Shown one piece after another: positions 18,072 to 26,689 of a stretch of DNA of 64,000 nt (its first letter is position 1; every line of letters begins with the position of its first letter). Made by a program: the position numbers and the translations under genes. The stretch covers positions 248,001-312,000 of the forward strand of contig NZ_FWXN01000001.1 in assembly GCF_900176385.1 (NCBI RefSeq), in the 5' to 3' direction. Origin of the DNA: Janibacter indicus (GTDB lineage: Bacteria; Actinomycetota; Actinomycetes; Actinomycetales; Dermatophilaceae). The notes beneath the pieces are model-generated. The model was not told where the DNA came from. It saw nothing but the letters and a program-made list of their open reading frames with translations, and made no database searches.

Positions 18072-19246
18072 TGGGCCTGTTCACACGATCCTCGGCCGGT
18101 GGTGTCCGCGAGGCCAAGGGAGATCTCGTCCTGGAATCGGTGACCAAGACCTTCGGGGACTTCACCGCCGTCGACGACCTCGACCTGCGGGTGCCGCGCG
18201 GTTCCTTCTTCGCCCTGCTCGGCCCCTCGGGCTGCGGCAAGACGACGACCCTGCGGATGGTGGCCGGCCTCGAGCAGCCCTCTGCCGGAAGGGTGCTCAT
18301 CGGCGACACCGACCTCACCGGCTCGCGTCCCTACGAGCGCCCGGTCAACACCGTCTTCCAGAGCTATGCGCTCTTCCCGCACCTGAGCATCCGCGACAAC
18401 GTCGCCTTCGGACCGAAGCGCCGCGGCGAGGGTGACGCAGTCCGCCTCGCCGACGAGGCGCTCGAGCTGGTCCAGATGGCCCACCTGGCCGGGCGTCGCC
18501 CCGCGCAGCTCTCCGGCGGCCAGCAGCAGCGCGTGGCCCTCGCCCGGGCGATCGTCAACCGCCCGGAGGTGCTGCTGCTCGACGAGCCGCTCGGTGCCCT
18601 CGACCTGAAGCTGCGGCGCCAGATGCAGGTCGAGCTCAAGCGGATCCAGACCGAGGTCGGCCTGACCTTCATCCACGTCACCCACGACCAGGAGGAGGCC
18701 ATGACGATGGCCGACACGGTCGCGGTGATGAACAAGGGGCGCATCGAGCAGATGGGTGCCCCCGAGGAGCTCTACGACCTGCCGGGCACCGCCTTCGTCG
18801 CCGGCTTCGTCGGGCAGTCCAACCTCGTGCCCGCGACGGTCACCGGCAGCGACGGTGACCACCTCGTCGCCGACGCGGCGGGCACGACCGTGCGGGTGCC
18901 GCGCTCGCGGGCCGCGGTGACCGAGGGACAGGTGCTCTTCGGCGTCCGTCCCGAAAAGGTGCGGCTGCACCCCCTTCGGCCCGAGTCGGCAGGGAGCGAC
19001 GTGCGGGCGACGGTCACCGACGTCTCCTTCACCGGCGTCGCCACCCAGTACCTCGTCACGGTGCCCTCGGGCGGCCAGTGGTCGGTCTACGAGCAAAATC
19101 TCGACGTCGAGCCGCAGTCGACCCGGCCGGGCGACGAGGTCTGGCTGTCGTGGAACCCCGCCCACGCCTTCGTCGTGGCCGCCGACGACGTGCCCGAAGG
19201 GGCGGAGGGCAAGGCCTTCATCGCCACCGCGGGGGAGGCATCGTGA
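18071..19246 (+). CDS. potA: Polyamine ABC transporter ATP-binding protein (PotA-like)
   Basis: A 391-residue ABC ATPase. Walker A is GPSGCGKTT, the Q-loop FQSYALFPH, the signature LSGGQQQRVALARA, Walker B VLLLDEPLGALD, and the switch histidine lies in IHVTHDQEEAM. A C-terminal TOBE-type regulatory region (about residues 255-385) is typical of PotA/PotG. It overlaps the preceding gene as TGATG and the following one as GTGA, so all four transporter genes are translationally coupled. It powers uptake with the two permeases downstream. Confidence 0.93.
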   Translation: MGLFTRSSAGGVREAKGDLVLESVTKTFGDFTAVDDLDLRVPRGSFFALLGPSGCGKTTTLRMVAGLEQPSAGRVLIGDTDLTGSRPYERPVNTVFQSYALFPHLSIRDNVAFGPKRRGEGDAVRLADEALELVQMAHLAGRRPAQLSGGQQQRVALARAIVNRPEVLLLDEPLGALDLKLRRQMQVELKRIQTEVGLTFIHVTHDQEEAMTMADTVAVMNKGRIEQMGAPEELYDLPGTAFVAGFVGQSNLVPATVTGSDGDHLVADAAGTTVRVPRSRAAVTEGQVLFGVRPEKVRLHPLRPESAGSDVRATVTDVSFTGVATQYLVTVPSGGQWSVYEQNLDVEPQSTRPGDEVWLSWNPAHAFVVAADDVPEGAEGKAFIATAGEAS

Positions 19247-20154
19247 CCACCTCGACGGCGGGCGGACCCCCGTCGGCCGCAGTCGATCCCGACGTCGTCG
19301 AGGGCCGGCGCTCCCGCCGGATCGCCTACCTGCTGCTCCTGCCGGGCGTGCTGTGGCTCGTCGTCTTCTTCGTCGTGCCCGTCGTGCAGCTCTTCACCGT
19401 CAGCCTGCAGAGCGACTACCCGGGGGCGCCCGGCTACTACTACCGCGACGTCAACTTCTCCAACTACGTCGACGCGCTCGTGGAGTTCTGGCCGCACATG
19501 CTGCGCTCGCTGCTCTTCGGGGCCCTGGCGACCTTCTTCGCCTTCGTCCTGGCCTACCCGCTCGCCTATGCGATGGCCTTCAAGGCGGGTCGGTGGCGCT
19601 CGGTGATGCTCATCTGCGTCATCGCGCCCTTCTTCACCTCCTTCATCCTGCGGACCATCGCCTGGCGGCAGATCCTCGCCGACGACGGCGTCGTCGCCAG
19701 CGTGCTCACCTCGCTGCACCTGCTCCCCGGCGGGCGGATCACCGAGACCTGGGTGGCGGTCGTCGCGGGCCTGACCTACAACTTCCTGCCCTTCATGGTG
19801 CTGCCGATCTACGCCTCGCTCGAGCGCGCCGACCCGCGGGTCATCGAGGCCGGCGGCGACCTCTACGCGAGCGGCCTGACGACCTTCGCGCGGGTGACGC
19901 TGCCGATGTCGATGCCGGGCGTGCTCGCCGGCACGCTGCTCACCTTCATCCCTGCCTCCGGCGACTACGTCAACGCCGAGCTGCTCGGCTCCGACCGAAG
20001 TACCAAGATGGTCGGCAACGTCATCGAGAGCCAGTTCTTCAAGGTGCCGGGCGGCTACGACACCGCTGCGGCGCTGAGCTTCACGCTCATGGCGATGATC
20101 CTCGTGCTCGTCTTCTTCTACGTCCGGCGCTTCGGCACCGAGGAGCTGGTCTGA
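19243..20154 (+). CDS. potB: Polyamine ABC transporter permease (PotB-like)
   Basis: A 303-residue inner-membrane permease with six predicted transmembrane helices, the first at IAYLLLLPGVLWLVVFFVV. The cytoplasmic EAA loop is EAGGDLYASGLTTFARVTLP followed by MSMPGVLAG. The long external segment after helix 1 (SLQSDYPGAPGYYYRDVNFSNY) matches the PotB/PotH group rather than PotC. GTG 19243 overlaps the ATPase stop by 4 bases. It pairs with the next gene to form the channel. Confidence 0.92.
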   Translation: MTTSTAGGPPSAAVDPDVVEGRRSRRIAYLLLLPGVLWLVVFFVVPVVQLFTVSLQSDYPGAPGYYYRDVNFSNYVDALVEFWPHMLRSLLFGALATFFAFVLAYPLAYAMAFKAGRWRSVMLICVIAPFFTSFILRTIAWRQILADDGVVASVLTSLHLLPGGRITETWVAVVAGLTYNFLPFMVLPIYASLERADPRVIEAGGDLYASGLTTFARVTLPMSMPGVLAGTLLTFIPASGDYVNAELLGSDRSTKMVGNVIESQFFKVPGGYDTAAALSFTLMAMILVLVFFYVRRFGTEELV

Positions 20155-20155
20155 G

Positions 20156-20971
20156 ATGCGCACCGTGACCCGCTGGATCGGCGACCGCTTCGCGATGATC
20201 GCCGCGCTCCTCGTGCTCTTCTACCTCTTCCTGCCGGTCCTCTACACCTTCATCTTCAGCTTCAACGACTACCGCAAGTCCAACATCACGTGGAACTCCA
20301 ACGCCGGCCCGACGCTCAAGCACTGGCAGAACCCGTGCGGCGCCCCCGGCATCTGCGACTCGCTGGCCACCTCGCTGCAGGTGGGGCTGCTCGCGACCCT
20401 CGTCGCGACGGTGCTCGGCACGATGATCGCCTTCGCGATGGTGCGGCACCGTTTCCGTGGTAAGTCCGCGAGCAATGTCCTGGTCTTCGTGCCGATGGCC
20501 ACGCCCGAGATCGTCCTCGGCGCGAGCCTGCTGACGATCTTCGTGCAGGGCTTCTCGCAGGTCGGTCTGCGGCTGGGCTTCTGGACGATCGTCATCGCGC
20601 ACATCATGTTCTGCCTGAGCTTCGTCGTCGTCACCGTCCGGGCGCGGCTGCAGAGCCTCGACCCGCGGATGGAGGAGGCCGCCCAGGACCTCTACGCGGG
20701 CCCCGGCGACACCTTCTGGCGGGTGACGCTGCCGCTCGTGCTGCCGGGCATCGTCGGCGCGGCGATGCTCGCCTTCAGCCTGAGCTTCGACGACTTCATC
20801 ATCACCAACTTCGTCTCGGGTGACACGAGCACCTTCCCGAAGTTCGTCTACGTCAGCTACCTGCGCGGCATCCCGGCGCAGGCCAATGTCATCGGCTTCT
20901 CGCTCTTCGTCATCGCGGTCCTGCTGGTCGTGGTGGGCCAGCGCGTGGCGAGCAGCCGGACCTCGAAGTGA
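20156..20971 (+). CDS. potC: Polyamine ABC transporter permease (PotC-like)
   Basis: A 271-residue second permease subunit with six predicted helices and the EAA loop EEAAQDLYAGPGDTFWRVTL. The segment LAFSLSFDDFIITNFVSG is diagnostic of PotC/PotI. It starts one base after the potB stop. Together with the binding protein, ATPase and PotB it makes a complete importer, so putrescine/spermidine uptake is self-sufficient in this operon. Confidence 0.93.
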   Translation: MRTVTRWIGDRFAMIAALLVLFYLFLPVLYTFIFSFNDYRKSNITWNSNAGPTLKHWQNPCGAPGICDSLATSLQVGLLATLVATVLGTMIAFAMVRHRFRGKSASNVLVFVPMATPEIVLGASLLTIFVQGFSQVGLRLGFWTIVIAHIMFCLSFVVVTVRARLQSLDPRMEEAAQDLYAGPGDTFWRVTLPLVLPGIVGAAMLAFSLSFDDFIITNFVSGDTSTFPKFVYVSYLRGIPAQANVIGFSLFVIAVLLVVVGQRVASSRTSK

Positions 20972-20985
20972 GTCGGGAGGCTCTC

Positions 20986-22281
20986 ATGCGTGTGCTCATG
21001 ATCGGTGCCGGCGGGGTCGGTGACGCGGCGGCCAAGATCGCCGCCGAGCGCGACTTCTTCGAGCTGTGGGTGGTGGCCGACTACTCGCTGGAGCGGGCCG
21101 AGGCGACGGTTGCCGCAGCGACGGCACGAAGGGGGAAGGAGGGAGCGTTCGTCGCGGCGCAGGTCGACGCCTCCGACCCGGCGGCCGTGACGGCCCTGGC
21201 CCGCGAGCACGGTGCGACGCACGTCTTCAACGCCGTCGACCCGCGCTTCATCATGCCGATCTTCGACGGGGCGCTCGCCGCCGGGGCCGACTACCTCGAC
21301 ATGGCGATGTCGCTGTCCACGCCGCACCCGGAGCGACCGCACGAGCTGCCCGGGGTCAAGCTCGGTGACCTGCAGCTGGCCCGGTCGGGGGAGTGGGAGG
21401 CGGCGGGCCGGCTCGCGCTGCTCGGCATCGGGGTCGAGCCGGGACTGTCCGATGTCTTCGCCCGCTACGCGGCCGACGAGCTCTTCGACGAGATCGACGA
21501 GCTCGGCACCCGCGACGGGGCCAACCTCGTCGTCCACGACGACGACGGCAACGAGGTCTTCGCCCCAGGCTTTTCGATGTGGACGATCATCGAGGAGTGC
21601 CTCAACCCACCGGTGGTGTGGGAGCGCGAGCGGGCCGGCGGTGACGTCGAGGCAGGCTTCGCGACGTTGCCTCCCTTCGCCGAGCCGGAGGTCTTCGACT
21701 TCCCCGAGGGGATCGGGCCCGTCGAGTGCGTCCACGTCGAGCACGAGGAGGTCCTGCTCATGCCGCGATGGGTCGACGCCGGGCGCGCGACCTTCAAGTA
21801 CGGCCTGGGCGAGCAGATGATCTCCATGCTCAAGATGCTCCACGAGCTCGGCCTCGACTCGACCGACCCGGTCGACGTCAAGGGGGTGCAGGTCAGCCCC
21901 CGCGACGTCGTCGCGGCCGTGCTGCCCGACCCGGCGACGATCGGCCCGCGGATGACCGGCAAGACCTGCGCCGGGCTGCTCGTCACGGGCACCAAGGACG
22001 GCGCGCCGCGGGCGGTCTACCTCTACCACGTGGCCGACAACGAGGTCTCGATGCGCGACTACGACGCCCAGGCGGTCGTGTGGCAGACGGCGATCAACCC
22101 CGTCGTCGCGCTCGAGCTGCTCGCGACGGGCGTCTGGTCGGGTGCGGGGGCAAAGGGGCCGGAGGCCTTCGATGCGAGGCCCTTCCTCGAGCTGCTCGCT
22201 GCTCCCGCCCCGCAGGGCTACGGCTCGCCGTGGGGGATCGAGGAGCGGGACCCGGCCGCCCCCAACCGGTCCCCTGGGTGA
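20986..22281 (+). CDS. Saccharopine-dehydrogenase-family oxidoreductase
   Basis: A ~431-residue NAD(P)-binding protein of the saccharopine dehydrogenase family (LYS9/carboxynorspermidine-dehydrogenase-like). The Rossmann start is VLMIGAGGVGDAAAKIAA; further blocks are ATHVFNAVDPRFIMPIFDGAL and ADYLDMAMS, then GIGVEPGLSDVFARYAADEL. Being last in a polyamine uptake and breakdown operon, it may reduce or oxidise a polyamine-derived imine (compare carboxynorspermidine/carboxyspermidine dehydrogenase), or act on lysine-type substrates; the exact reaction is unknown. ATG 20986 is preferred over a GTG at 20968 because GGGAGG sits 5 bases before it. Confidence 0.75.
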   Translation: MRVLMIGAGGVGDAAAKIAAERDFFELWVVADYSLERAEATVAAATARRGKEGAFVAAQVDASDPAAVTALAREHGATHVFNAVDPRFIMPIFDGALAAGADYLDMAMSLSTPHPERPHELPGVKLGDLQLARSGEWEAAGRLALLGIGVEPGLSDVFARYAADELFDEIDELGTRDGANLVVHDDDGNEVFAPGFSMWTIIEECLNPPVVWERERAGGDVEAGFATLPPFAEPEVFDFPEGIGPVECVHVEHEEVLLMPRWVDAGRATFKYGLGEQMISMLKMLHELGLDSTDPVDVKGVQVSPRDVVAAVLPDPATIGPRMTGKTCAGLLVTGTKDGAPRAVYLYHVADNEVSMRDYDAQAVVWQTAINPVVALELLATGVWSGAGAKGPEAFDARPFLELLAAPAPQGYGSPWGIEERDPAAPNRSPG

Positions 22282-22289
22282 CCGCGTCG

Positions 22290-22381
22290 ATGGTTGTGTC
22301 GTGAAGTGGTAGTCGGGGGAGCCGGCAAACCCCCACCAACGCCTGCCGGCTTCCAGACCTACCGGTTCACCACACAACCAT
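22290..22381. repeat. 92-bp imperfect palindrome with 23-bp inverted ends
   Basis: The left arm 22290-22312 and right arm 22359-22381 are inverted copies matching at 20 of 23 positions; the ends read ATGGTTGTGT and ACACAACCAT. Inside is a second inverted pair, AGCCGGCA (22320-22327) with TGCCGGCT (22344-22351). It begins 8 bases after the saccharopine-dehydrogenase-like gene and ends 18 bases before the convergent PAP2 gene. It is shaped like a miniature inverted-repeat element or a large bidirectional terminator. No target duplication was evident. Confidence 0.75.
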
Positions 22382-22399
22382 GCGGGTCGCGGCGCAGGA

Positions 22400-23302
22400 T
22401 CAGTGCAGCTGAAGCTCGCGCTCGGGTCGCCGGTGCGTGGGCGTGCCGGGAGTGCGCACCGACCACTGCGCGGTGAGCGGGCGCAGGTGCTGCACCGACG
22501 GCCGCGGCAGGTCGAAGGGGGAGGTGCGCAGCCAGACCGCAGCGGGCACGGGCACCGGCTGGGGGCGCGGGGTCGGCGCCGGCGCGACCTCGGGCTCGCT
22601 GTCGCGGCCACGGCGGCCCGGCAGGTCGTAGCTCCAGCCGAAGGGGAGGCCCCGCCGGGTGAGCGCACGGTCACCGTTGACGATCAGGCGCAGCACGAGC
22701 CCACCGGCGAGCAGCCCGGCGATGAGGTCGGTGGGCCAGTGGAAGCCGAGGTAGAAGGCGACCACGATCGCCTGCAGCGCGATGAGCGTGACGAGCCAGG
22801 TCAGGCGGCGGCGCAGGCGGGCGTCGGGACCGGCGTAGGTGAGGATCAGGTAGGCCGCGGCGCCGTAGATGAGGACCGCCTCGGCGGCGTGGCCGGAGGG
22901 GTAGGCGATGCCGTACCAGCCGTGGGCGATCGGACCGCCGTCCCAGAAGCCACCGCCGGTGCCGTTGATGGGTGCCGAGCGACCGAGCAGGACCTTCATC
23001 CCGCCGATGCCGACGTAGAAGCCGATCTCGGCCGCGGCGACGATCGCCAGCGGGTGCCAGGTGCGGTGGCGCCAGGCGAGCACGAGGGCGACGGCGAGCA
23101 GGACCGGCAGGCAGACCGCCTGGCCGGCGACGGCATTGGGCACCGAGTCGAGGAACTGCCACCAGTTGGGCGTGTAGCGCTTGGCCCAGTAGCCCTGGAA
23201 GCGCTCGTCATAGGGCTGGAGAGGGCCCGCTGCCAGCAGCGTGAACACGACGAGCGCACCGGCGAGGACCGGTGCGCTGGTCAGTCGAGGGAGTCGGGCC
23301 AC
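22400..23302 (-). CDS. PAP2-family membrane phosphatase
   Basis: A 300-residue membrane protein with about six hydrophobic segments and the PAP2 (type 2 phosphatidic acid phosphatase) triad: KVLLGRSAP (a relaxed form of KxxxxxxRP), YPSGHAAE (general acid His) and GFHWPTDLIAG (nucleophilic His). The family dephosphorylates lipid phosphates such as phosphatidate, undecaprenyl pyrophosphate or polyprenol phosphates. The last ~75 residues are a Pro/Arg-rich cytosolic tail. The GTG start has TATCCC 6 bases upstream and little room for a ribosome site, suggesting a leaderless message. Substrate unknown. Confidence 0.83.
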   Translation of the reverse strand: MARLPRLTSAPVLAGALVVFTLLAAGPLQPYDERFQGYWAKRYTPNWWQFLDSVPNAVAGQAVCLPVLLAVALVLAWRHRTWHPLAIVAAAEIGFYVGIGGMKVLLGRSAPINGTGGGFWDGGPIAHGWYGIAYPSGHAAEAVLIYGAAAYLILTYAGPDARLRRRLTWLVTLIALQAIVVAFYLGFHWPTDLIAGLLAGGLVLRLIVNGDRALTRRGLPFGWSYDLPGRRGRDSEPEVAPAPTPRPQPVPVPAAVWLRTSPFDLPRPSVQHLRPLTAQWSVRTPGTPTHRRPERELQLH

Positions 23303-23396
23303 CCTCTAGGGATAGTGGACGAGTCTGAACGGAACCTGAAGAACACGCCATCTGTGAGCAATTGCACAGGTCCACCCGGAACCCACGTCCGGCCCC

Positions 23397-24473
23397 TCAG
23401 GACAGCTCGGCGCGCACCGCCTCGACGAAGGCGTCGACGTCGCTCTCGGTCGTGTCCCAGGCGCACATCCAGCGCACCTGTCCGGTCGTCTCGTCCCAGA
23501 AGTAGAAGCGGAAGGACTCCATGAGCCGCTCGCTCGACTCCCGGGCGAGGATCGGGAAGACGGCATTGGCCTCGACCTCGGTGGGCAGGGTGATCCCGTC
23601 GATGTCGGCGACGCCGTCGGCGAGGCGCCGGGCCATCGCGTTGGCGTGCTCGGCGTTGCGCCGCCACAGGTCGCCCTCGAAGATCGCGAGCAGCTGCGCC
23701 GAGACGAAGCGCATCTTGCTCGCCAGCTGCATCGACTGCTTGCGCAGGAAGGTCGCCCCGGTCACCCGGTCGGGGGAGAGGACGACGACCGCCTCGGCGA
23801 GCATCGCGCCGATCTTGGTCCCGCCGAGGGAGAGGATGTCGACTCCGGCGTCGGTCGTCAGCTCGCGCAGCTCGACCCCCAGGGCTGCCGCGGCGTTGGA
23901 CAGGCGCGAGCCGTCGAGGTGCAGCACCCACCCCATCTCGTGGACGACGTCGGCGATCGCCCGGATCTCGGCCGGCGTGTAGACGGTGCCGACCTCGGTG
24001 GAGTTGGTGATCGAGACGACGCCGACCTGGGCGAAGTGCTCGTCGCCGACCCGGGCCGGGTAGGCGCGGATGAGCTCGGGCGTCAGCTTGCCGTCGGGCG
24101 TGTCGATGACGTTGACCTTGAGCCCACCGACCCGCTCGGGCGCGGCGGCCTCGTCGACGTGGATGTGGGCGCTGCTCGTCGTGAGCACCGACCCCCAGCG
24201 CGGCGTGCACGCCTGCAGCGCAAGGACGTTGGCCCCCGTGCCGTTGAAGACCGGGTAGACCTGCGCCGCCGTGCCGAAGACCTCGGAGAGCACCTCGGTC
24301 AGGCGCGCGGTGTAGACGTCCTCGCCGTAGGCGACCTGGTGACCGCCGTTGGCCGCGACGATCGCCGCGAGCACCTCGGGGTGCACGCCGGCGTAGTTGT
24401 CGCTGGCAAAGCCTCGGCTCGACGGGTCGTGGATCGGGGCGAAGGGGGAGGCCTGGGTGGTCGTGTCGGTCAC
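23397..24473 (-). CDS. Low-specificity threonine aldolase / beta-eliminating lyase
   Basis: A 358-residue PLP enzyme of the threonine aldolase family, which splits L-threonine or allo-threonine into glycine and acetaldehyde. Landmarks are FASDNYAGVHPEVLAAI at the N-terminus, FNGTGANVLAL, SSAHIHVDEAAAPE (the stacking His region), HLDGSRLSNAAAALG (cofactor Asp and Arg) and SLGGTKIGAM with the PLP-binding lysine near residue 220. The GTG start overlaps the stop of the DUF6421 gene (GTGA), so the two are made together. Confidence 0.88.
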   Translation of the reverse strand: MTDTTTQASPFAPIHDPSSRGFASDNYAGVHPEVLAAIVAANGGHQVAYGEDVYTARLTEVLSEVFGTAAQVYPVFNGTGANVLALQACTPRWGSVLTTSSAHIHVDEAAAPERVGGLKVNVIDTPDGKLTPELIRAYPARVGDEHFAQVGVVSITNSTEVGTVYTPAEIRAIADVVHEMGWVLHLDGSRLSNAAAALGVELRELTTDAGVDILSLGGTKIGAMLAEAVVVLSPDRVTGATFLRKQSMQLASKMRFVSAQLLAIFEGDLWRRNAEHANAMARRLADGVADIDGITLPTEVEANAVFPILARESSERLMESFRFYFWDETTGQVRWMCAWDTTESDVDAFVEAVRAELS

Positions 24474-26689
24474 GCGGGGATCCTCTCAGCCGCGGCGGCC
24501 TCCGCCGCGCGGGGGTCGAGGGTGCCCGTGATGCCGCGGGTGGCCTCGATGACCGGCGCGAGCTTCTTGCGCAGCGCCTCGTAGAAGACGTTGAGCGGGA
24601 ACTCGTCCGGCTGCACGAGGTCGGTCAGACCCTTGGGCGGGCCGTCGAGGGGGAGGTTCTCGGCCCCCTTCGCCCAGGCCGACGCCGGGTGCGGCGCGAC
24701 GTAGCTCGCGATGAACTGGTGCGCGGCCATCCAGTGCCCGACGCGGGAGCGGTCGATGCCCTCGCGGTAGAGGGTCTCGACCTCGTCGGAGAGGGCGACC
24801 ACCGCCGCCGGGACCTGCGCCCAGTCGAAGGTCAGCGTGTTGTCGGTCCAGCGCATCGCCCCGCGCTTGTGCAGCCACGCGAAGAGCAGCTGCCCGCCGA
24901 GGCCGTCGTAGTTGCGCACCCGGTCACCGGTGACGGGGAAGCGGAAGAGCCGGTCGAAGAGGATCGCCAGCTGCACGGCGCGGGCGTAGGGGTGCCCCGC
25001 CTCCGCGAGCGTCACGCTCTGCCGGAAGGTGCCCAGGTCGCAGCGCAGCTCCTCGAGGGCGTACATCCAAAAGGGCATGCGCTGCTTGATCATGAAGGGG
25101 TCGAAGGGCAGGTCCCCGTGGCTGTGCGTGCGGTCGTGGATGAGGTCCCACATCGCGAAGGTCGCCTGGGCGACCTCCTGGGAGGCGACGAGCCGCTCAC
25201 CCTCGGGCGGCAGGTCGAGGCCGAGCACCTCCGCGGAGGCGGAGGTCACGCGACGGAAGCGGGCGGCCTCGCGGTCGCAGAAGATCGCGCCCCAGCTGAA
25301 CTTCGGCACCTCGCGCACGGCGACCGTCTCGGGGAAGAGGACGGCCGAGTTGGTGTCGTAGCCGGGGGTGAAGTCGATGAAGCGGACCGGCAGAAACATC
25401 GGGTTGTCGTAGGTCGCCTCGACGTCGGCGAGCCACTGCGGCCACATGACGTCGAAGAGCACGGCCTCGAAGACCCGGTCGAGGTTGCCGTTTTGCGTGT
25501 ACATCGGGAAGACGGCGAGGTGCTGCGCGCCGTCGACGCGGTGCTGGTCGGGGCGGAAGGCCATGAGCGAGTCGAGGAAGTCGGGCACCCCGAAGCCGCC
25601 GTCGACCCACCGCTGCAGGTCGACGGGCAGCGCCGCCAGGTAGTCGGCGTCGTGCGGGAAGCGCGGCGCGATCTCGGCGATCCGCTCGGCCATGACGGCC
25701 ACGAGCGCGCTCGCCCGCTCGCGGTCGGCGTCCTCGGCGAGCGAGCCGTCCTTGGTCTGCATGAGCCGCAGCTCCTCCACGGCGGCCTTCAGCGCGACCC
25801 ATGCGGGGCTCCCTTCCACGTTGGTCGAGGCGGTGAGGCCGCCCGCGGCCGAACCCTCGAGACCCGCCACTCCGCTGGCTGAGGTGCGGAGGCCGCCCGC
25901 GGCCGGAGCCTCGAAGCCACTCCCGTTCCCCGCCCACGTCACGAGATTCACCCAGAACTCCTCGTGGTCGAGCTCACCGATCGAGTCGTCCCCGACGAGG
26001 TCGGAGTCGGCGAGCACGACGACGCGGCCGGCGCCGTGCTGCACGGTGACGGCGAGCGGCTGGGCCGCGGGGTGGGCGGTGGCGGAGGTGCGGGCGAGGA
26101 CGCGCGCACCCGGGGCGTCGGAGACGTCGATGGTCCCGGCGCGGTAGAAGCACAGCTCGTCGATGCCGGCCATGACGCCCTGCCCGGGGCCGGTGCTCGT
26201 CTCGCCGAGGACCCAGGTCGCGTTGCCCTGGTGGCGGCGGCCGCCGTCGGCGCGCTCGTGGACGAGGGTGGAGACGATCTTCAGGCCGAAGGGAGCCAGC
26301 AGCTCGTTGAGGTTGTTGCCGTGGGCGTCGTGGTCGCACTCGCCGAGGACGACGAGACCGCCCCCCTTCGCCACGTGGTCGGTGACGGCGGTGATCTCGG
26401 CGGGGGTCAGGACCGGCGGCAGGTCGCCGGCGACGCGCTCGCTGGAGGCGGCCGCGGGGTGGGCGATGACGAGGACGTCGGCGCCGGCCAGCGCCGCCGG
26501 GGTCAGCTCACCGTCGGTGTGGGCCAGGACCTCGGTGCCGCGCTCGCGCAGGACCGCGGCGGCGCGGGCGAGGCTCGCGTCGCCGGGGTTGGCGGGGTTC
26601 ATCCGCTCGGCGAGCTCGGGGTCGATGGACCACGCGCTGCTGTGCGCCTGGTCGAGGAGCACCCGGGCGAAGGGGGTCGTGACAGTCAT
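24470..26689 (-). CDS. DUF6421 protein with amidotransferase-like N-terminal domain
   Basis: A 739-residue protein of two parts. Residues 1 to about 235 look like a class I glutamine-amidotransferase/ThuA-like Rossmann domain (VLVIAHPAAASSERV, GGGLVVLGECDHDAHGNNLNELLAPFG, VVVLADSDLVGDDS) without an evident catalytic triad. From about residue 300 the rest matches a large domain of unknown function (DUF6421): PMYTQNGNLDRVFEAVLFDV, PVRFIDFTPGYDTNSA, and IHDRTHSHGDLPFDPF, which could hold a metal site. The link between them (about 258-293) is encoded by a genomic repeat. It is operonic with threonine aldolase. ATG 26689 has GGAGG upstream. Biochemical role unknown. Confidence 0.7.
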   Translation of the reverse strand: MTVTTPFARVLLDQAHSSAWSIDPELAERMNPANPGDASLARAAAVLRERGTEVLAHTDGELTPAALAGADVLVIAHPAAASSERVAGDLPPVLTPAEITAVTDHVAKGGGLVVLGECDHDAHGNNLNELLAPFGLKIVSTLVHERADGGRRHQGNATWVLGETSTGPGQGVMAGIDELCFYRAGTIDVSDAPGARVLARTSATAHPAAQPLAVTVQHGAGRVVVLADSDLVGDDSIGELDHEEFWVNLVTWAGNGSGFEAPAAGGLRTSASGVAGLEGSAAGGLTASTNVEGSPAWVALKAAVEELRLMQTKDGSLAEDADRERASALVAVMAERIAEIAPRFPHDADYLAALPVDLQRWVDGGFGVPDFLDSLMAFRPDQHRVDGAQHLAVFPMYTQNGNLDRVFEAVLFDVMWPQWLADVEATYDNPMFLPVRFIDFTPGYDTNSAVLFPETVAVREVPKFSWGAIFCDREAARFRRVTSASAEVLGLDLPPEGERLVASQEVAQATFAMWDLIHDRTHSHGDLPFDPFMIKQRMPFWMYALEELRCDLGTFRQSVTLAEAGHPYARAVQLAILFDRLFRFPVTGDRVRNYDGLGGQLLFAWLHKRGAMRWTDNTLTFDWAQVPAAVVALSDEVETLYREGIDRSRVGHWMAAHQFIASYVAPHPASAWAKGAENLPLDGPPKGLTDLVQPDEFPLNVFYEALRKKLAPVIEATRGITGTLDPRAAEAAAAERIPA
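25811..25917. repeat. Palindromic repeat copy inside the DUF6421 coding sequence
   Basis: This 107-base stretch closely resembles the intergenic element at 35008-35095. Read on the minus strand it has two tandem half-units (TTCGAGGCTCCGGCCGCGG... and CTCGAGGGTTCGGCCGCGG...) and ends in the same CTCGACCAACGTGG as the other copy. Here it is in frame and encodes a Gly/Ala/Ser-rich interdomain linker of about 36 residues with two ...AAGGL... repeats. Confidence 0.75.

Noticed and set aside
22094-22674. Coding potential across the 22290-22381 palindrome
   Set aside because: Open frames there are fragments of shadows of the two flanking genes; the inverted-repeat structure explains the sequence better.
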